A stretch of 64,000 nucleotides of DNA, taken from positions 118,014,771-118,078,770 of the forward strand of contig NW_026262581.1 in the NCBI RefSeq assembly GCF_021869535.1, read 5' to 3'. Source of the DNA: Mytilus californianus (Eukaryota > Mollusca > Bivalvia > Mytilida > Mytilidae). This document shows positions 11,745 to 24,000 of this stretch, piece by piece. The translations under genes were made by a program, and so were the position numbers. Positions within the stretch are counted from its first letter, which is position 1. Every line of letters starts with the position of its first letter. Below the pieces are notes generated by a model. That model searched no databases, was not told the origin of the DNA, and saw only the letters and a list, made by a program, of their open reading frames with translations.

Positions 11745-11800
11745 TTTGTATGTCAAACGCGCGTTTCATCTACGCAAGACTAATCAGTGGTACTCGAATT
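11745..11800 (-). repeat. Dispersed repeat core (ACGCGCGTTT motif)
   Basis: CAAACGCGCGTTTCATCTAC followed by CAAGACTAATCAGTGG is the reverse complement of the phrase at 41840-41875 (CACTGATGAGTC ... GACGAAACGCGCG). I recognise this as a conserved core in bivalve interspersed repeats. Confidence 0.65.
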
Positions 11801-12264
11801 AAAACAGTTGGTAGATTAAATAAAAAACCTAAGTTGATGAGCTTTCGAAACCGAAACTTGAACAAAAACAAACCTTAGTGTTTCGATTAATTGACCATCA
11901 ACAGTAAATTTACAGAAAATAAACATAGCAATGATATTTCATTTGTCAGCTGCGCTGATTATACCCTTGATGACGTCCATCGGTAGTGACAATGACCAAG
12001 TGGTAAACTTAGCCAGAAGTCTATAATCCATTAGTTGTTGTACGTGGTTGTTTGTCAAAATTGTGTGTGTTTTTTTTTTGTCGCATTTGACATCTCGATA
12101 CCTTTAAAGCCTACAATGCAGTATGAATCAGAAATCGGGGTTGACATCAGTTGCTCCAGATGCATAATCAAATTTTGCACCACTAGCAGAACCCGTGGTA
12201 TCGCTCATGTCAAGTAATTAATTGACGATAAGTAGCATTCAGCAATGTCATAATCGAGAAAAAG

Positions 12265-12430
12265 ATTGCGATTACTACAGGTTGAACATATCCGTTGTTA
12301 TCTGTACAACATCCCATAACGGTCAACCAACTCGTGATAGCGTCCTTAAATCTGTCCAAGGGATGACTGCAACTTTACCACTAAGAACCCTTGACCAATA
12401 CCTTCTTTGTTTGCAGCATCCTTCTATAAA
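12265..12430 (+). repeat. Dispersed repeat, 'GAACATATCCGT' family copy 2
   Basis: The block holds GAACATATCCGTTGTTATCT and CATAACGGTCAACCAACTCG followed by GATAGCGTCC. It is related to 5130-5310 and to the longer minus-strand copy at 12868-13230. The 70-codon frame at 12222-12434 is not shared with the other copies. Confidence 0.7.
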
Positions 12431-12867
12431 TTAGTTAATAGAACGAAACTCAAGTTTTGGAATGTCATACAATGTATCAAATGGCAGAGTAGATACATGT
12501 TTAATATGCTAAATATTGTAAAAATTTTTTCATATTTTACATTTTTATATTTACTGCAAGACCATTGAATTGCCTGTTTGTGGGGTGTTGAGTGTTTGCC
12601 TGCGTGTTATAAAAGCAACGAAGAGCGACAATATGTTCAATGTTTTGGAAAGTGCGATGGCAGTAAAGAAAAGTGGTAATAATTTTTCGATAACTGCGTA
12701 AGTTTTTGTAACGTCACTATGTTCTATCCCGTCACTATGTTATGTAGAAAGTTCATCTTTAAAAAAACATCTTTTACAATGGTAATTCAAACCTGTTTCA
12801 ATTACATTAATTGCACACGATTATCATTGTGATTTAAAATTGCCAATCGAGGACTTTCAATTTCTAT

Positions 12868-13235
12868 CTAGCAATCTTCTACATGTAGCAGCGCATGCGT
12901 ATTGAGTAACAATCTCCCAGATGATATTTCAGAGCTTGTATTCCTATCATGATCTATTGATAAAGTGTTCCTGCTAACAAGGAAGATATTGAACCAAGGG
13001 GTCCAAGTAGTGAAGTTGAAGTCGTCCCTAGGAAGTTTTACGGACGCCATCAAGAGGTTGTTGACCATTATCGAATATCTCTGTGACAGGTGAAAACGGA
13101 TATGATTCATTTGTCGTGACCACATTCAAGTCCTTTTTTCCTCGATTCAGACATAACCAAATGAAACTTATCAACGGACTTGTACCTGCATGATTTATAT
13201 GACGGCTGACACACGAGGAGCAGGAAATCTTTATC
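12868..13235 (-). repeat. Dispersed repeat, 'GAACATATCCGT' family copy 3
   Basis: Read on the minus strand, the block contains a degenerate ATGAATCATATCCG, TCAACAACCTCTTGATGGCG and TTCACTACTTGGACCCC, and is the longest of the three copies. Two overlapping minus frames (85 and 73 codons) cross it in different phases, which argues against coding. It lies about 0.45 kb from copy 2 and in the opposite orientation. Confidence 0.7.
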
Positions 13236-15594
13236 CTTCCAGAGAGCATCAGTCTACCCTGGTTTCATTTTAAGTTCGTGTTGCTCAGTCTAGCTTTCCA
13301 TACAGTTGTAGTGGACTTGTCTTTTCTTTGAACCAACAAATGAATGAGGTTTGAATGTCCTTTTAAAAAAGTAGCAAACTATCTCACTCGTTTAATTAAA
13401 AGGGACATATCAACAATCTATTATTTTTACAAATTGTAAAGTAACCTATGCTATGACAGAAACGGGGAATTTATTAAAAGGTAAATAATTTCTATCTATG
13501 TATTTAAGGGAACAATAAAACCATCGTTTTATAAATCCAGAGCGTCCGATTATATTTTATGACACTGAAATTTTTAACTATTGATGCTATGTTATTTATT
13601 CGTTCCGCTGGTTAATGTAGTCTAACGATTTAAATATCAAAATTACGAAAATATTACACAACTAGCTAAACCTTGCAAAATGTATATGGGTCATTTTCAA
13701 AAAATGTCGAATTTTGAAATTTTGAAATTGTTTTAAAGTTACTAATTCAAACAAACCTCTTCATAAGCAAATCAAAAATGCCTCTAAAAATTGTTTTTCA
13801 AAGGTTACAAAAATAACCACCAGTAAAGCAAGTCTAAGATAGCAATTCATAATGTTCTGCATTTTTCTCTTTCTAATAAACCCAACATCAAGTAATTCCC
13901 TCGCATACTGGTTAACTTTTGTCTTTATTGTATTGGTAACAGCAACGTACCTTAATGATATATCACTATATTAAGGTAGCACAATACAAAAGCAACTAAA
14001 TTTTATCAAAATTTCATTTTCAGCTGTTTTTGTTACTTCTTAATATTACAAAACCACAGAAGAAAAATAATTGTCCATATCTTGCACTGGTAATGGTACA
14101 AATAAGAACATGTGGGCAGTACTTTGTGGTTAATCAATAGAATCATTTGATAGCTTTATGACCACTGACCAGCTAGAAAAATAACAGTCATAGAAAAGAG
14201 GTTGAATTCGGGGTTTAGAGAAAAAAGAAGATAATAAAATACATTTCTATATTAGAGCTGCTAGGAGAAAAACAAAAAAAAATAATTTGGAGCTATAGAG
14301 GGAATCGAATATCAATGTACAGATATCAAACAAATATAATTGTACAACAATTGATGTTGCTTATGTTAATGCTGATGGTTATATCAGATTTTCTTGAGGA
14401 GAATGTGTTAATATGAATGCTTTTTAAAAGAAAGCACAAATTAAATATTTAATTTTCAAACTACAAAAATAAGAAATTCTAGTTTTTGTAAAACACCATA
14501 TTTTCATTGTATACAATTATTATTCTAGAAATTCCCCAGTAAATCCTCTAGACTGACCAACTGATGATTTTATGTACACATGCATAACTTACTTTTTGGA
14601 AAAATGTTAAAAACAAAATATATTGTTTCTTGTACTAATTGAATAAAAAATCCATATTGAAAAAAGCAAATGCAATGTGTAATTAAACTTCTGAGATCAT
14701 TAATGGGTGATGTTTATCCAGGTGGGCGGAGTTTTGACCATATCAGTAGCAACTGACTTACAGCAAGGTCAATAATGATATCTATAACTTCTCCCGCCAG
14801 ATCTGGTTTTTGATGCATAGGGTGTGCATTTTCTTTTTAAATTTAGAATGGCTGAAATGGAATGTTTTCTTATTGGTCAAAACCTAATTGATGTATGATT
14901 AAAGGCCAATCCTGAAGTATCCCCATGGTACATGTGTGAATGATATTGAAGTAAATGAGGTTCAAATAGGAAAATCGTTATTTATTCAATTGTGACACAT
15001 ACATTTTGGTCATGAAAATGTAGTTTTAAATGAAATTAGCTCCTAGACGGGTGCCCCTATGTGCTTGATTTTACCACAGGTTGTTCCTTGACCAGTTATC
15101 TTCAAAACTGTTTCTCAGATTTCCAAAAACATCAATAGAACAAATTTTATACCCAATTAAATTGAGTGATTTCTTATGAAATTAGGTTGCAAACTTAATT
15201 GAAGGATTATGAGAGAATGAAATATAATAGGAAAAATCTGGGACACGGTTTTGGAGGTCAAACTGTGTTGCACAAGAATCTATCAAAACTTTTGGGATGC
15301 TATGAATAACAAAGAAACAATGCGGACATCAAAATCTAGCAACTAATTACATAATAGTCAATTGTGTAATAATTATGTAATTATGAAATTATCACCATTT
15401 GAAAGATTAATCTTTCTTTTTTCTTTTGGTTCCTCGTTTATGAATTTTAGAGCTGTATGAAAGAAATAACATTTAATAGAATGGAATGTGAAAACTCTGG
15501 AGATGTTCTAAAATAGGTAGTGGATTGGAAAACTCTTCATGTGGTGGTAGAGCTGGCTGCATGGTTAGAATGTCTTCAATTTTTAGGTTAATTG
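13236..15594. other. Unassigned repeat-like DNA
   Basis: No gene is supported. ACCTTAAT at 13950 and ATTAAGGT near 13971 form a small inverted repeat. The stretch around 14715-15120 (GTGGGCGGAGTTTTGACCA, then GACGGGTGCCCCTATGTGCT) looks like an interspersed bivalve repeat, but only one copy lies in the window, so this rests on my recollection and not on internal evidence. Confidence 0.4.
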
Positions 15595-16042
15595 AGGTTG
15601 CACTTTGTAATTAAATACAGCTGTTTCATAAACCACGCCTCTTTTGGGGAGATATGTAATATTCATAGATATTTTGTTTTGTTTACTTACTGGTTCCCAG
15701 ATATGATCTCTATGTTTCATCTCGTAGAGACATAACTTGGGAATGTTACCATTATGAATACACATGAATAGCGGCCAACTTGAAATCTGTGGAAGACCCA
15801 ACGTGAAGAAGGGGTAGTACAGAATTTTAGAATAAGGTTAAACTCTTAGAAGTTCGGGGCATATAAATGTTGAAAATATGTCGCACAGCCCTTATTTTGA
15901 CCTTTGAAAAAAACAGTAGTGCATATGAGCTTTCCATTCTAGGATATATTTTTTACGAAACTTCCTAGTAAAAGTGGTACAGATTTAGCCGTAAACGTAG
16001 TTCCTATGGGAAATTGCATTCTATATTTACAGAATTGCAACT
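15595..16042 (-). mobile_element. 449-bp terminal-inverted-repeat element, copy 3 (inverted)
   Basis: This is the reverse-orientation member of the family at 7689 and 9347. It is 448 bp long, with AGGTTGCACTTTG at the left edge and the complement of AGTTGCAATTCTGTAAATA at the right. The internal frame (15583-15801, minus) again aligns with copies 1 and 2 (GNIP, LCLYE and QNK are kept in all three). It is more diverged than copies 1 and 2 are from each other. Confidence 0.8.
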
Positions 16043-18180
16043 TTGAGAAGCAGCTTCCTTTTGCCCCTCATCCACATGTTTAAACACTTTATTAAGGTTT
16101 CGAGTTAATCCAATATTGTCTATTCGGGGTTGATAGTTGCTTGTTCAAATATTTTGCTTGGCCTCTTGCATTTGCTTTACAAGTGCATCACGCTGTTTAT
16201 GATCAGAAATCTTAATAGAAGTCAATTATGTATAGTGTTCAACGCTGTTGAACAATGTTAAACCATGTTAAACAGTTTTGCATTTTTTTGGAAGCTGTTG
16301 AAAAGGGTTGATCAGTCGTTGTATGAATCGTATAGAGTTTTATATCCACTTTTGGTAAACATGGATATAGCTATAAATATTGAGATCAAAGTGCAATGGT
16401 ATATCTCCCTATACAAATATAATACGAGATTTCTACACTCTACGTGTTTTTGTCAGAACTACATTATTTTATCTCCACACTCCCATTGGATTATAATGGC
16501 TTATTCATCTACAATGTAGTTAGTTCAGAGAAACAATATTTTTCAGTGTTGTATCTTCACTATTTCTCATGTATTTTTCTTTTCAATAATTGTTCTCAAA
16601 ATTATCGTAGCAGTACTATGATTAAATGGTTGTATGGTTTGAACTCAATCAATTAGCAATTGTTAGCAAATCCAGCAGTACAGAATTGGGCATATTACAA
16701 AGTTAACAAAAAATCCATGGTTTATCTCCAATTGAAATATAAGGATAAATTTGTAAAACTACATTGTTTGTAGTGAAATGTTCTATCTCAAAAAAAGGGG
16801 ATGCTTTATTTATCTAGCTTGCTTGTCTATTAAAAAATCAATCTCACAAAGAGTTACTCTTCATGTACGTTAATTCAATTCCTATATAACTTTTTATGTC
16901 TCAGTCAAATATTTGTGATGTTGTGCTTTTAAACTTTAACTTAGATTTTTACCACTATTACCAAATGGGAAATAAATCATTATTGGATTCACATGACGCA
17001 GTGTTTAACGGCGTTGAACGGTGTCTAGTCTTTGAATTTGAATATATATCTCAAGAATATTCCTTCCAGTCACGGAGCCATTTCATGATCATATGTGTCG
17101 GTCGTATAGCCATCTTTAAGTGTCTGAGACATTTGAAATGATTTGGTCTACAAAGGTTAGTGCAATTATTTCGCTTAGTTATAATTGCACTACACTGAGG
17201 CTGCTCAGATACTTTTTCTATATTTCAATGGGTTCCTGTCTTATTAAAAGAATTGGGAATCATACCATTCGGCTGTCTCGGAGGCGGTAAATGTATACTG
17301 TTCACCAAATCCGGTAGCAAATAGGAACACTTGATTTTTTATAAAGATGAGATTATAATTGTCTTCTTTAGAAAATCCTTCGTCCAAACCAGTGTTCAAG
17401 ATACTAGAGTTGGTTGATCGGTTGGTGTAGCGATTTTGAAATACATACAAACCCAAGTCCACCCAAACCGATCGAAGGAGTAGACTTCATCAGAGTGTGT
17501 TTGCTGCTTCCAAATGATAAATCCTTTTCGGACTATCGACTTGATCTCTCTTATTATAAACACAAGGATACATTCATACGAAATTATGTGTGTGACAAAA
17601 AAGTGTCAAGTGAACTTAATCTTATTACCAATCCTACATTTAGAGAAAAAAAAATAGATAGGATTATGGTTAAACCTCTTATTGGAACATCTATGCAACA
17701 TTCAAATTTAGTGTGGGTGACATAGTGTAAATCACCAGAAAGAAATGTTTGAAAAGGAATACAAAACAAGTTGAATCGAAGAAAAGTTTACTATTTACTA
17801 AGTGATAAGTAATCAGTCACCGACCTACTATCTCAAATATTTCAACGATGAAGAAATCCAATGATCCTTTTACAAGGCCTGCGACTCTTTTCAATTAAAA
17901 TCTTACGATTAAAATTGATCGTAAGTTATACTGAAATGTGTATGACTTACGAGTTTTTTACTCTTAAGATTTTTTGTGAAAAGAGTCGCTGAACTTCAGG
18001 AGACCAATACAGATATATACCGCATTGAACAAATATTGCGAAGGTGACCATGGAATTGAGTAAAAGTGGTCTATGACAATTTGATAGATTATCCCGAAAT
18101 ATTCAGCTCATGGATCAAACAATCGGATACTGTAAAGATTTAATATTGTTTTTGTCTTAACATTTAACTTCATTAAACAA
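16043..18180. other. Unassigned DNA upstream of Polinton remnant
   Basis: Several frames of 60-103 codons lie here (for example 17414-17725 plus, 17244-17462 minus), but none shows a domain I recognise. The 17.2-18.2 kb part adjoins the Polinton polymerase remnant and could hold other decayed Polinton genes, which I cannot demonstrate. Confidence 0.35.
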
Positions 18181-18689
18181 ATAACATAAACTATCCAGGT
18201 TTTCATGGGGTTTTTCTTCCACCGCCGACATCATACCAGTGCCTCTGTTTTTCGTTGAATAGTACAGTCAGATTGTCCACTTTGCTCTCTGTTGTTTTTG
18301 CAAGTTCTTTAAGGTGTTGATCGTATTTTTTCAAAACTTTGTTATTGTTTTGTTTTGGGTTTCTTTTAACTTATCTTCATACGATTCATTCTTATCAGTT
18401 GTAGTGGAAAGCTCTGCAATCATATAGTATTTTACATTAACAACTCATTGTCATTATATCTATAGAACCCATTTAAATTCCCACCACAAAACATGTTATG
18501 TTTGGAAGACTTAGCGTATCTAGTAGCTTATGTACCGATGGTACTGCAGTCAAATTACAAATCAGTTTATCAGCTTTTTCGGGATATTTAGAATATTCTT
18601 CTTATTCGTCTTTAGCCGACAAACCAATTTTAGTAATGTCCTCAGTAAAGTGAAGATGACTCTTACTAAAATTCATGAATTTGTATATT

Positions 18690-19890
18690 TTCTGATGTGA
18701 TTCTAATATGGTTTTTATCCTTCAAAGTAACATTTTTCATAATTGCATTTTCTTAAAACTTTTTGCTTTCTTCGTAATTTCACCATCTACTATGTAGGCG
18801 TACATAATGACCCTTCAACTCACAAACTGGGTCAGTATTTTACCAGCAAATTCTTCTTTAAAAATGCCAATTACTTTTTTTGTTAACACCAGTTGCACTT
18901 CCTGATAAATGGTTATTTGGATAATTAGAAGTATCAAATCTGTCTTGAACATGGAGGGATATATCCTTGTGAAAATCAACCGTTCGAATATCTGTATCAG
19001 TAAACAAATGCTTAGCATTGTTGTTATTTAGTTTGCATATAAAATTGTAATGGAAGTCATAACTAGTGTTTTTGAAAGATCTCAAATACAACTCCCAAAT
19101 TAAAAAGGTTTTACCAAATTCAAGCGGAATCTTTCTCATATGAACGGCTATCAACTGTTCTGTAAAAATAACTCTACTTTCAAAACTTGTTTTACCCACG
19201 AATTTAAGTGCTTGTTTTTCACTAACGACCAATTTCACATCGACTCTCTTGCAAATATGTTCCATAGTTTTTCAAAATATAAAATAAATCAACATTTTTA
19301 TTTTTATATTCTGATATGGCTTTAGATCTAAGACTTGTATATGAATATATATATATTTATCAAGCCATACGCATTGAACAAAACTTATTATACTATGAAC
19401 CTAGTCAATTTTATTTCTTCTTGTGATAAATTTAATGGAGCACATACTTGGCGCAGTTATGTTATGTTGGTATTCGTTTGCCAACCTTATTAATCTCAAC
19501 ATTTTCCTTAGCTAGTGAATAATCAGTATGTGTATCATGAAGTTTTTTGGATATTCAAAATATTCAACCATGTATTCATAATTAGCATCTGAACAGTTTA
19601 ACATCTGGATCTACACAATCAAAATCTCCTTTAGTTAAGGTTGTGCCATAGTCCGTGCATAACAATGGTAATTATCATCTAAATAAGTTGAGTATTAAGT
19701 TATTTGTGTTTTATCATTATCAACCATATATGAGTTATAAACTTTACCATGTAATCATGGCAACTCCTGCTCTGGTTGATTTTTCAAAAATAAGCAGCAT
19801 ATCTGGATCCGAAAGCAATTCCAATTTAACTTTAGTAATGGACCTGCATCATAAGCTTATACTGATGATGTGTAATACCTAGACTTGCTA
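18690..19890 (-). pseudogene. Polinton (Maverick) DNA polymerase B, C-terminal half, degenerate
   Basis: Minus-strand frames here read as the palm and thumb portion of a protein-primed family B polymerase of Polinton type. The best open piece (19265-18858, 135 codons) runs from a KRVDVKL segment to a FTDTD segment near 18990-18998, matching the position of the catalytic two-aspartate motif C. It continues to DTSNYPNNH and TGVNKK. Short out-of-phase pieces upstream (towards 19890) include SDPDMLL-like, YNSYMVDN and AKENVEINKVGKRIP segments expected earlier in the palm. Downstream, KEEFAGKILTQFV and MYAYIVDGE lie in another frame. Frame changes and stops occur about every 100-400 bases, so it is dead. 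It should encode the element's replicative polymerase. Confidence 0.85.
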
Positions 19891-20850
19891 CATGTCCCTT
19901 CCTTATTATTTTTTTTTCAATTTTGCCCCTTTAACAGTTTTACTGCTATAACTAAGAGATTATCATTATAGTGGCATATGCTAAGGAAGGCGTTCTCCAA
20001 GGGCCATCAGTGTACTGGCAGTTTTCAGTAAACATATAAATTAATAAGAAAGAAATAAAAGAAAGGGAATTGTAGCAAGTCTATGTAATACCACATGGGA
20101 TCTAATTTATAATTTCCTTTACAAACAACCCTCAAGTCTTTCATTTCCATAATATCTGTTCATAATAACACATCAGATTTTAGATAGAGATCATGGTAAT
20201 CCCCCAAGGTCTTGCACTCTAGCCGGTTCACCATACTAAGAGATTTCCACATAACAAAATGTTTCCAGAGTAAGAACTAGGCAAGTGTCGATTATATTTA
20301 ATACATTATTTAACTACATAATTAGAATATGGCAAAAAAAACAGAACTGTGTTTGAGGAGGAGGATGATGAATTTTCGAGGGAATACGTGTTGGAAAAGA
20401 AAACCAAAGAACAAAATTGTGAGGCATTTAAGTGGAAGAATCTCTCGATTAGAATGTTTTTATATAAAATTTTGAATGTTGAAGAAGTGAAGGGTATGTT
20501 TGGGATGAGCAAGATTCTAACAGTTAAAGAACAAATTGGAGAACATTGCAAGTATTGGATTTACTGGGTAAGCATTATGTAACAAGGAAACAAACTTGAA
20601 AGGGGCATACATTTTGCTAAAAAATCCAAGCAGGAATATTTTTCTTTTACACTGGTAAGAAACCAAGGTTCTAGGCTTCTAACAAGAAGTTAAATGGAAA
20701 ACAACGCAAATCTTTGGATAATTTTAATTCAGAGTCTGAAGTTAAATCAGGGCATGTACATAATTTTGTACAAAAAGACCAAAGTGTAGAATATGTACAA
20801 CTTGTGGTGCTTGAAGAAGGGTTAGATTTGAGAAGATACAACTACCAATA
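19891..20850. other. Spacer between the two polymerase halves
   Basis: Overlapping frames on both strands at 20306-20582 (81 minus, 77 plus codons) are not recognisable. This interval lies between the inverted C-terminal half and the N-terminal half of the polymerase and may contain the inversion breakpoint. Confidence 0.4.
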
Positions 20851-22437
20851 ACAACGCTTAAAGACTCGCTTATACAAAAAAAAACGGTTTTGTAAAAGAA
20901 ACCAGGTCCCATTGGATTACGTTAGAGGCACAAAAACAAACCCATTATAGGAATCCAGAAAGGATAAAGACCTTACGTCTATGGATATTTAAACTAAAGT
21001 AGCTAAAAAGGTAAAAGAACTTCGTCAAATTGCCAAGGAGGATTGATTAGTGAGGTACAGCAGACTTGAAAAATTCTTCAGTCAAACTAATTGAAACAAA
21101 ATGCAATAGAAAATTTTCCGAAGAAGATGCCTTTAACAAAACGAAATTTAAAACTATTGAGAATGGAAAAGGATTGTTTAAATATTATAAAAATAACTAA
21201 ATCAAAACTAACCCGCTGGTAGCATGAGTAGGGAGTTCTTATATACAACTTCCATAAAAATTAGTACAAAAAGAAAGCTATTATTTAATGTTCATCATAA
21301 GGATCAAAAGTATTTCCAATAGGCAATTTTATCCGCGATACATAATGAGAAGGTAGATCAAAATCATACTAAGGGAGAGGGTAAATACCAAAAGTGGTCC
21401 GATGAATATTCAGTGTCACTCAAGATGATTGATAAATTTGAAAGATTAGATATGATCCTAGTATAAAACTTTTTTGTTATTAGGAGGTAGAGGAACCATT
21501 TCCCTTATGAATATTGAAAAGTAAAGGATCAAACGAATACTAGTAGATCTTTTATTTGTAACCAATAATGAAAGTCAACACTACTGTTGGTGCAAGACCT
21601 TTGTCTCAAATTTAGGATCACATGTATCTTCCATGGAAAATAACACTTTTTGGTGTCGACACTGTGTAAGTCACTTTAACAGACAGGACATCTTAGAAAA
21701 ACACAGCAAGTACTGCAGCCAGCATCAGTCTGTAAAAAACAGAATTACCAGAGGAAGGTACATATATAAAATTTGTAAATTACAACCGCACGTTGAGAGT
21801 TCAATGCCAAACAAATCCATCAGGGTCTTATGCTTGAGAATGAAGAATGAAGACTATTTTTCTTCTGATTCAAGTGTAACATTATAATATATGCGTAAGA
21901 GAATTAAAAAATGATAAAGATCGCGACCATCAACATTTAACTGATAAATATCGCAATGCAGCTCACAGGAAATGCAATTCCGAATATCAACTTTCAAAAT
22001 CCATTCAATTCCATTTCACGGTTTGGACGGGTTAGTCGCATATTTCTGAAAAAGTTGTGATTAAGCAAGGGAAAGATAAATTTCACATCAACCACAGATG
22101 AGAAATGTATTATTTTTTTCCAAAGAATATAGGAAACATAGACATTTAATTTATTGACTCATTTAGACTGATGCCAAAGCCACTAGACACTCTTTTACTT
22201 AGGACCAGTTTAAAACAATAAAAACCGAAATTGGTGATTCTTATAAGTTAGGAACAAAAAAAGATGTATATCCATATGACTTTTTAGATTGCAACAATAG
22301 ATTGGGAGAAACACAACTACGAACAAAAGAAGATTTTTTTATAATAAATTAAATGACGCGCATTTAAGTGGTAAAGATTATGCACATGCTCAAACATTAT
22401 TTGTCAAAATAGCAATTGGATTACGTGATATATAGGG
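20850..22437 (+). pseudogene. Polinton (Maverick) DNA polymerase B, N-terminal half, degenerate
   Basis: Plus-strand pieces in several phases read as the N-terminal region of a Polinton polymerase B. In order: AILSAIHNEKVDQN and YSVSLKMIDKFERLD (about 21320-21450), QHYCWCKTFVSNLG (from about 21577), then a zinc-finger-like C-X2-C-X12-H-X3-C (WCRHC ... KHSKYC) in the 84-codon frame 21633-21887. A DSFRLMPKPLD segment follows at about 22157-22190, with VYPYDFLDCNN and DYAHAQTLFVKIAIG at 22265-22430, as in the exonuclease region of this family. Stops and frame changes interrupt it throughout. The sequence passes directly into the ~175-bp satellite at about 22438. Confidence 0.85.
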
Positions 22438-22790
22438 TACCCTCCAAACCCTTTGCTGACAAACTCATACGGGTCCAGGGCATAAGTGCTATGGGCTGTT
22501 TTAGAAGCCATGCCTACCTCTACCTCTGGTTTAATGGCCCACGTGGAGAATATCTTAGTTTGGCCAGCCGACAATAGTTAATTTCGACTTCGTGATATAC
22601 CGGGGTACCCACTCCACCTTTTAACTCTTTGCTGACAAACTCGTACGGGTCTAGGGCATTAATGTTATGGGCCATTTTAAAGGCAGTGGCTACTTCAACC
22701 AATGGTATCATGGCCCACGAGCAGAATATCTTAGTTTGGCCAGCCGGCAATAGTTAATTTTGACTTTATGATATACCAGGGTACTCCCCC
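22438..22790 (+). repeat. ~175-bp satellite, two monomers
   Basis: GCAATAGTTAATT anchors occur about 176 bases apart (22570, 22746). Other landmarks per unit are TTGCTGACAAACTC, GGGCATAAGTGCTATGGGC-like, and TTAGTTTGGCCAGCCG. The array begins at GGTACCCTCCAAA, at the same junction with polymerase sequence as at 38702. It ends in a run of C and T at 22785-22800. A 76-codon minus frame is open across one unit but starts at TTG. Confidence 0.9.
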
Positions 22791-22966
22791 CCTTTTTTTT
22801 TAATAATTATTCAGTTTATTGCACAATTGGTTGTTAACAAATACCCTAAAAGGTACAACTATCCCAAATAGCTTTATACCTGTGTGTAAATTATCAAATG
22901 AACCAGGGGATTCACAAGATAGACTTATTATAAGTTTCAAAAGTGGTTAATAGAATATTACAATCG
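22791..22966. other. Spacer between satellite and LTR element
   Basis: AT-rich sequence with no open frame. It directly precedes the ATAT that may be the left target-site copy of the BEL/Pao insertion. Confidence 0.4.
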
Positions 22967-22970
22967 ATAT

Positions 22971-23526
22971 TGTAATGGCCTGACCATTAAGTATAACCGA
23001 CGATTGGGCTCAATCAATAAGACTATCAGGTGCTGACAATTTATTCTCAAACCAATCTAACAAATGGTAAAAAGCTGAAAATACAAATAAAATACAATTT
23101 TACAATGTGTTGAATTAATGTTATGATAACGAAATGTCAAAAATAATTGATAGCACAGTCCGTTTAATGCGAGAAAATGTTGTACTTCCAAGAACGGTTA
23201 AATTTCCAATATTTCACGGAGAAAAGGTTCAAATATACGAAGAGCAATTTGAAGGCTTCAAATACAATGTTATAAAATTAACTCACTTTGTGGTTAGCCA
23301 CGAATTGTGTCCAAGATGACGTTTGTTCTTAGAATGTTCTCCAGTACTGGTATGACCTTGCAATATTCAGTTTTAGATACCTGTGAGAGAGGGAAAGGTA
23401 GCGACGATACGATGTTTTAACGTTCTTATAAGGTTAAAGATGAATAATCCTAGACTGGAACACATAAATAGATTAAGAATATAATCAAACGAACTATATA
23501 AATTACGGAACGGTGTAATAGAATTC
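22971..23526 (-). repeat. BEL/Pao 3' LTR
   Basis: In element orientation the LTR ends ...GGCCATTACA at 22971. It matches 28745-29303 with only a handful of differences (for example CAATCAATAAG versus CAAGCAATAAG, a missing CCT triplet, and TAATA versus TAACA at the outer edge). On its internal side, a purine run GACGGGGA in element orientation is a good polypurine-tract candidate. The 61-codon plus-strand frame at 23134-23319 is antisense to the element and is repeated in the other LTR. Confidence 0.9.
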
Positions 23527-24000
23527 TCCCCGTCTGATGTCTATCTGATATCACTATTCCATAATTTTTTTCGAATATGAATACAAGATTTACATAAATG
23601 AATAAATCCCAATATAAATTGAATATATACAGGTGAAATGTCCACTATTGGTCGTGTGAGAAATATCAGATCTCAACGACGTTTCACTATAAAGGTTCCT
23701 GAATAAGTACGTTCCACGGGAAACTGGGTTAGCACAGTTTCTTGTCCTTTAGAAGAAGGGTGTCTCGGACGACATTGTTGTGTTCTGTAGAAGGTTTCAT
23801 TACTACTGTATCGATTATGGGAACTGTTTTCTCCAACGTTGTTAGACGGCGATGACGATCGAAGATGGTCCTCCGGTAAGTATAACACGAGTTAGTAGTT
23901 GGTTGTCTTCCGAATTGGCGAAATGACACATCTTTGTGAGTATCAGACGAAATAAGGCGTTTCGTCATAACGTTCAATCCTGCAGATCTAGTCGCTCTAT
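23204..24000 (-). repeat. 797-bp tandem duplication, unit 1
   Basis: This unit runs from inside the 3' LTR (TTCCAATATTTCACGG) to CTAGTCGCTCTAT in the integrase remnant. It is followed without any gap by unit 2 (24001-24797). The two differ at roughly ten positions, so identity is about 98-99%. The unit contains part of the LTR, the polypurine tract and the end of the integrase region, so the duplication happened after or during insertion of the element. Confidence 0.92.
23673..23977 (-). pseudogene. Duplicated fragment of BEL/Pao integrase region
   Basis: Two overlapping minus frames (82 codons from 23977; 71 codons from 23888) are near copies of the end of the frame at 24526-25119, carried by the first unit of the tandem duplication. 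They include RLISSDTHKDVSF and TLLLKDKKLC. They lack any upstream start and are cut off by the duplication junction at 24000. Confidence 0.85.

Noticed and set aside
12222..13249. Frames of 70-85 codons as exons of a host gene
   Set aside because: The sequence belongs to a dispersed repeat family with three copies in the window, and the frames are not shared between copies.
17244..17725. Opposed frames of 72 and 103 codons near the Polinton remnant, considered as capsid or ATPase genes
   Set aside because: I could not find any motif of the Polinton ATPase, protease, integrase or capsid proteins in them.
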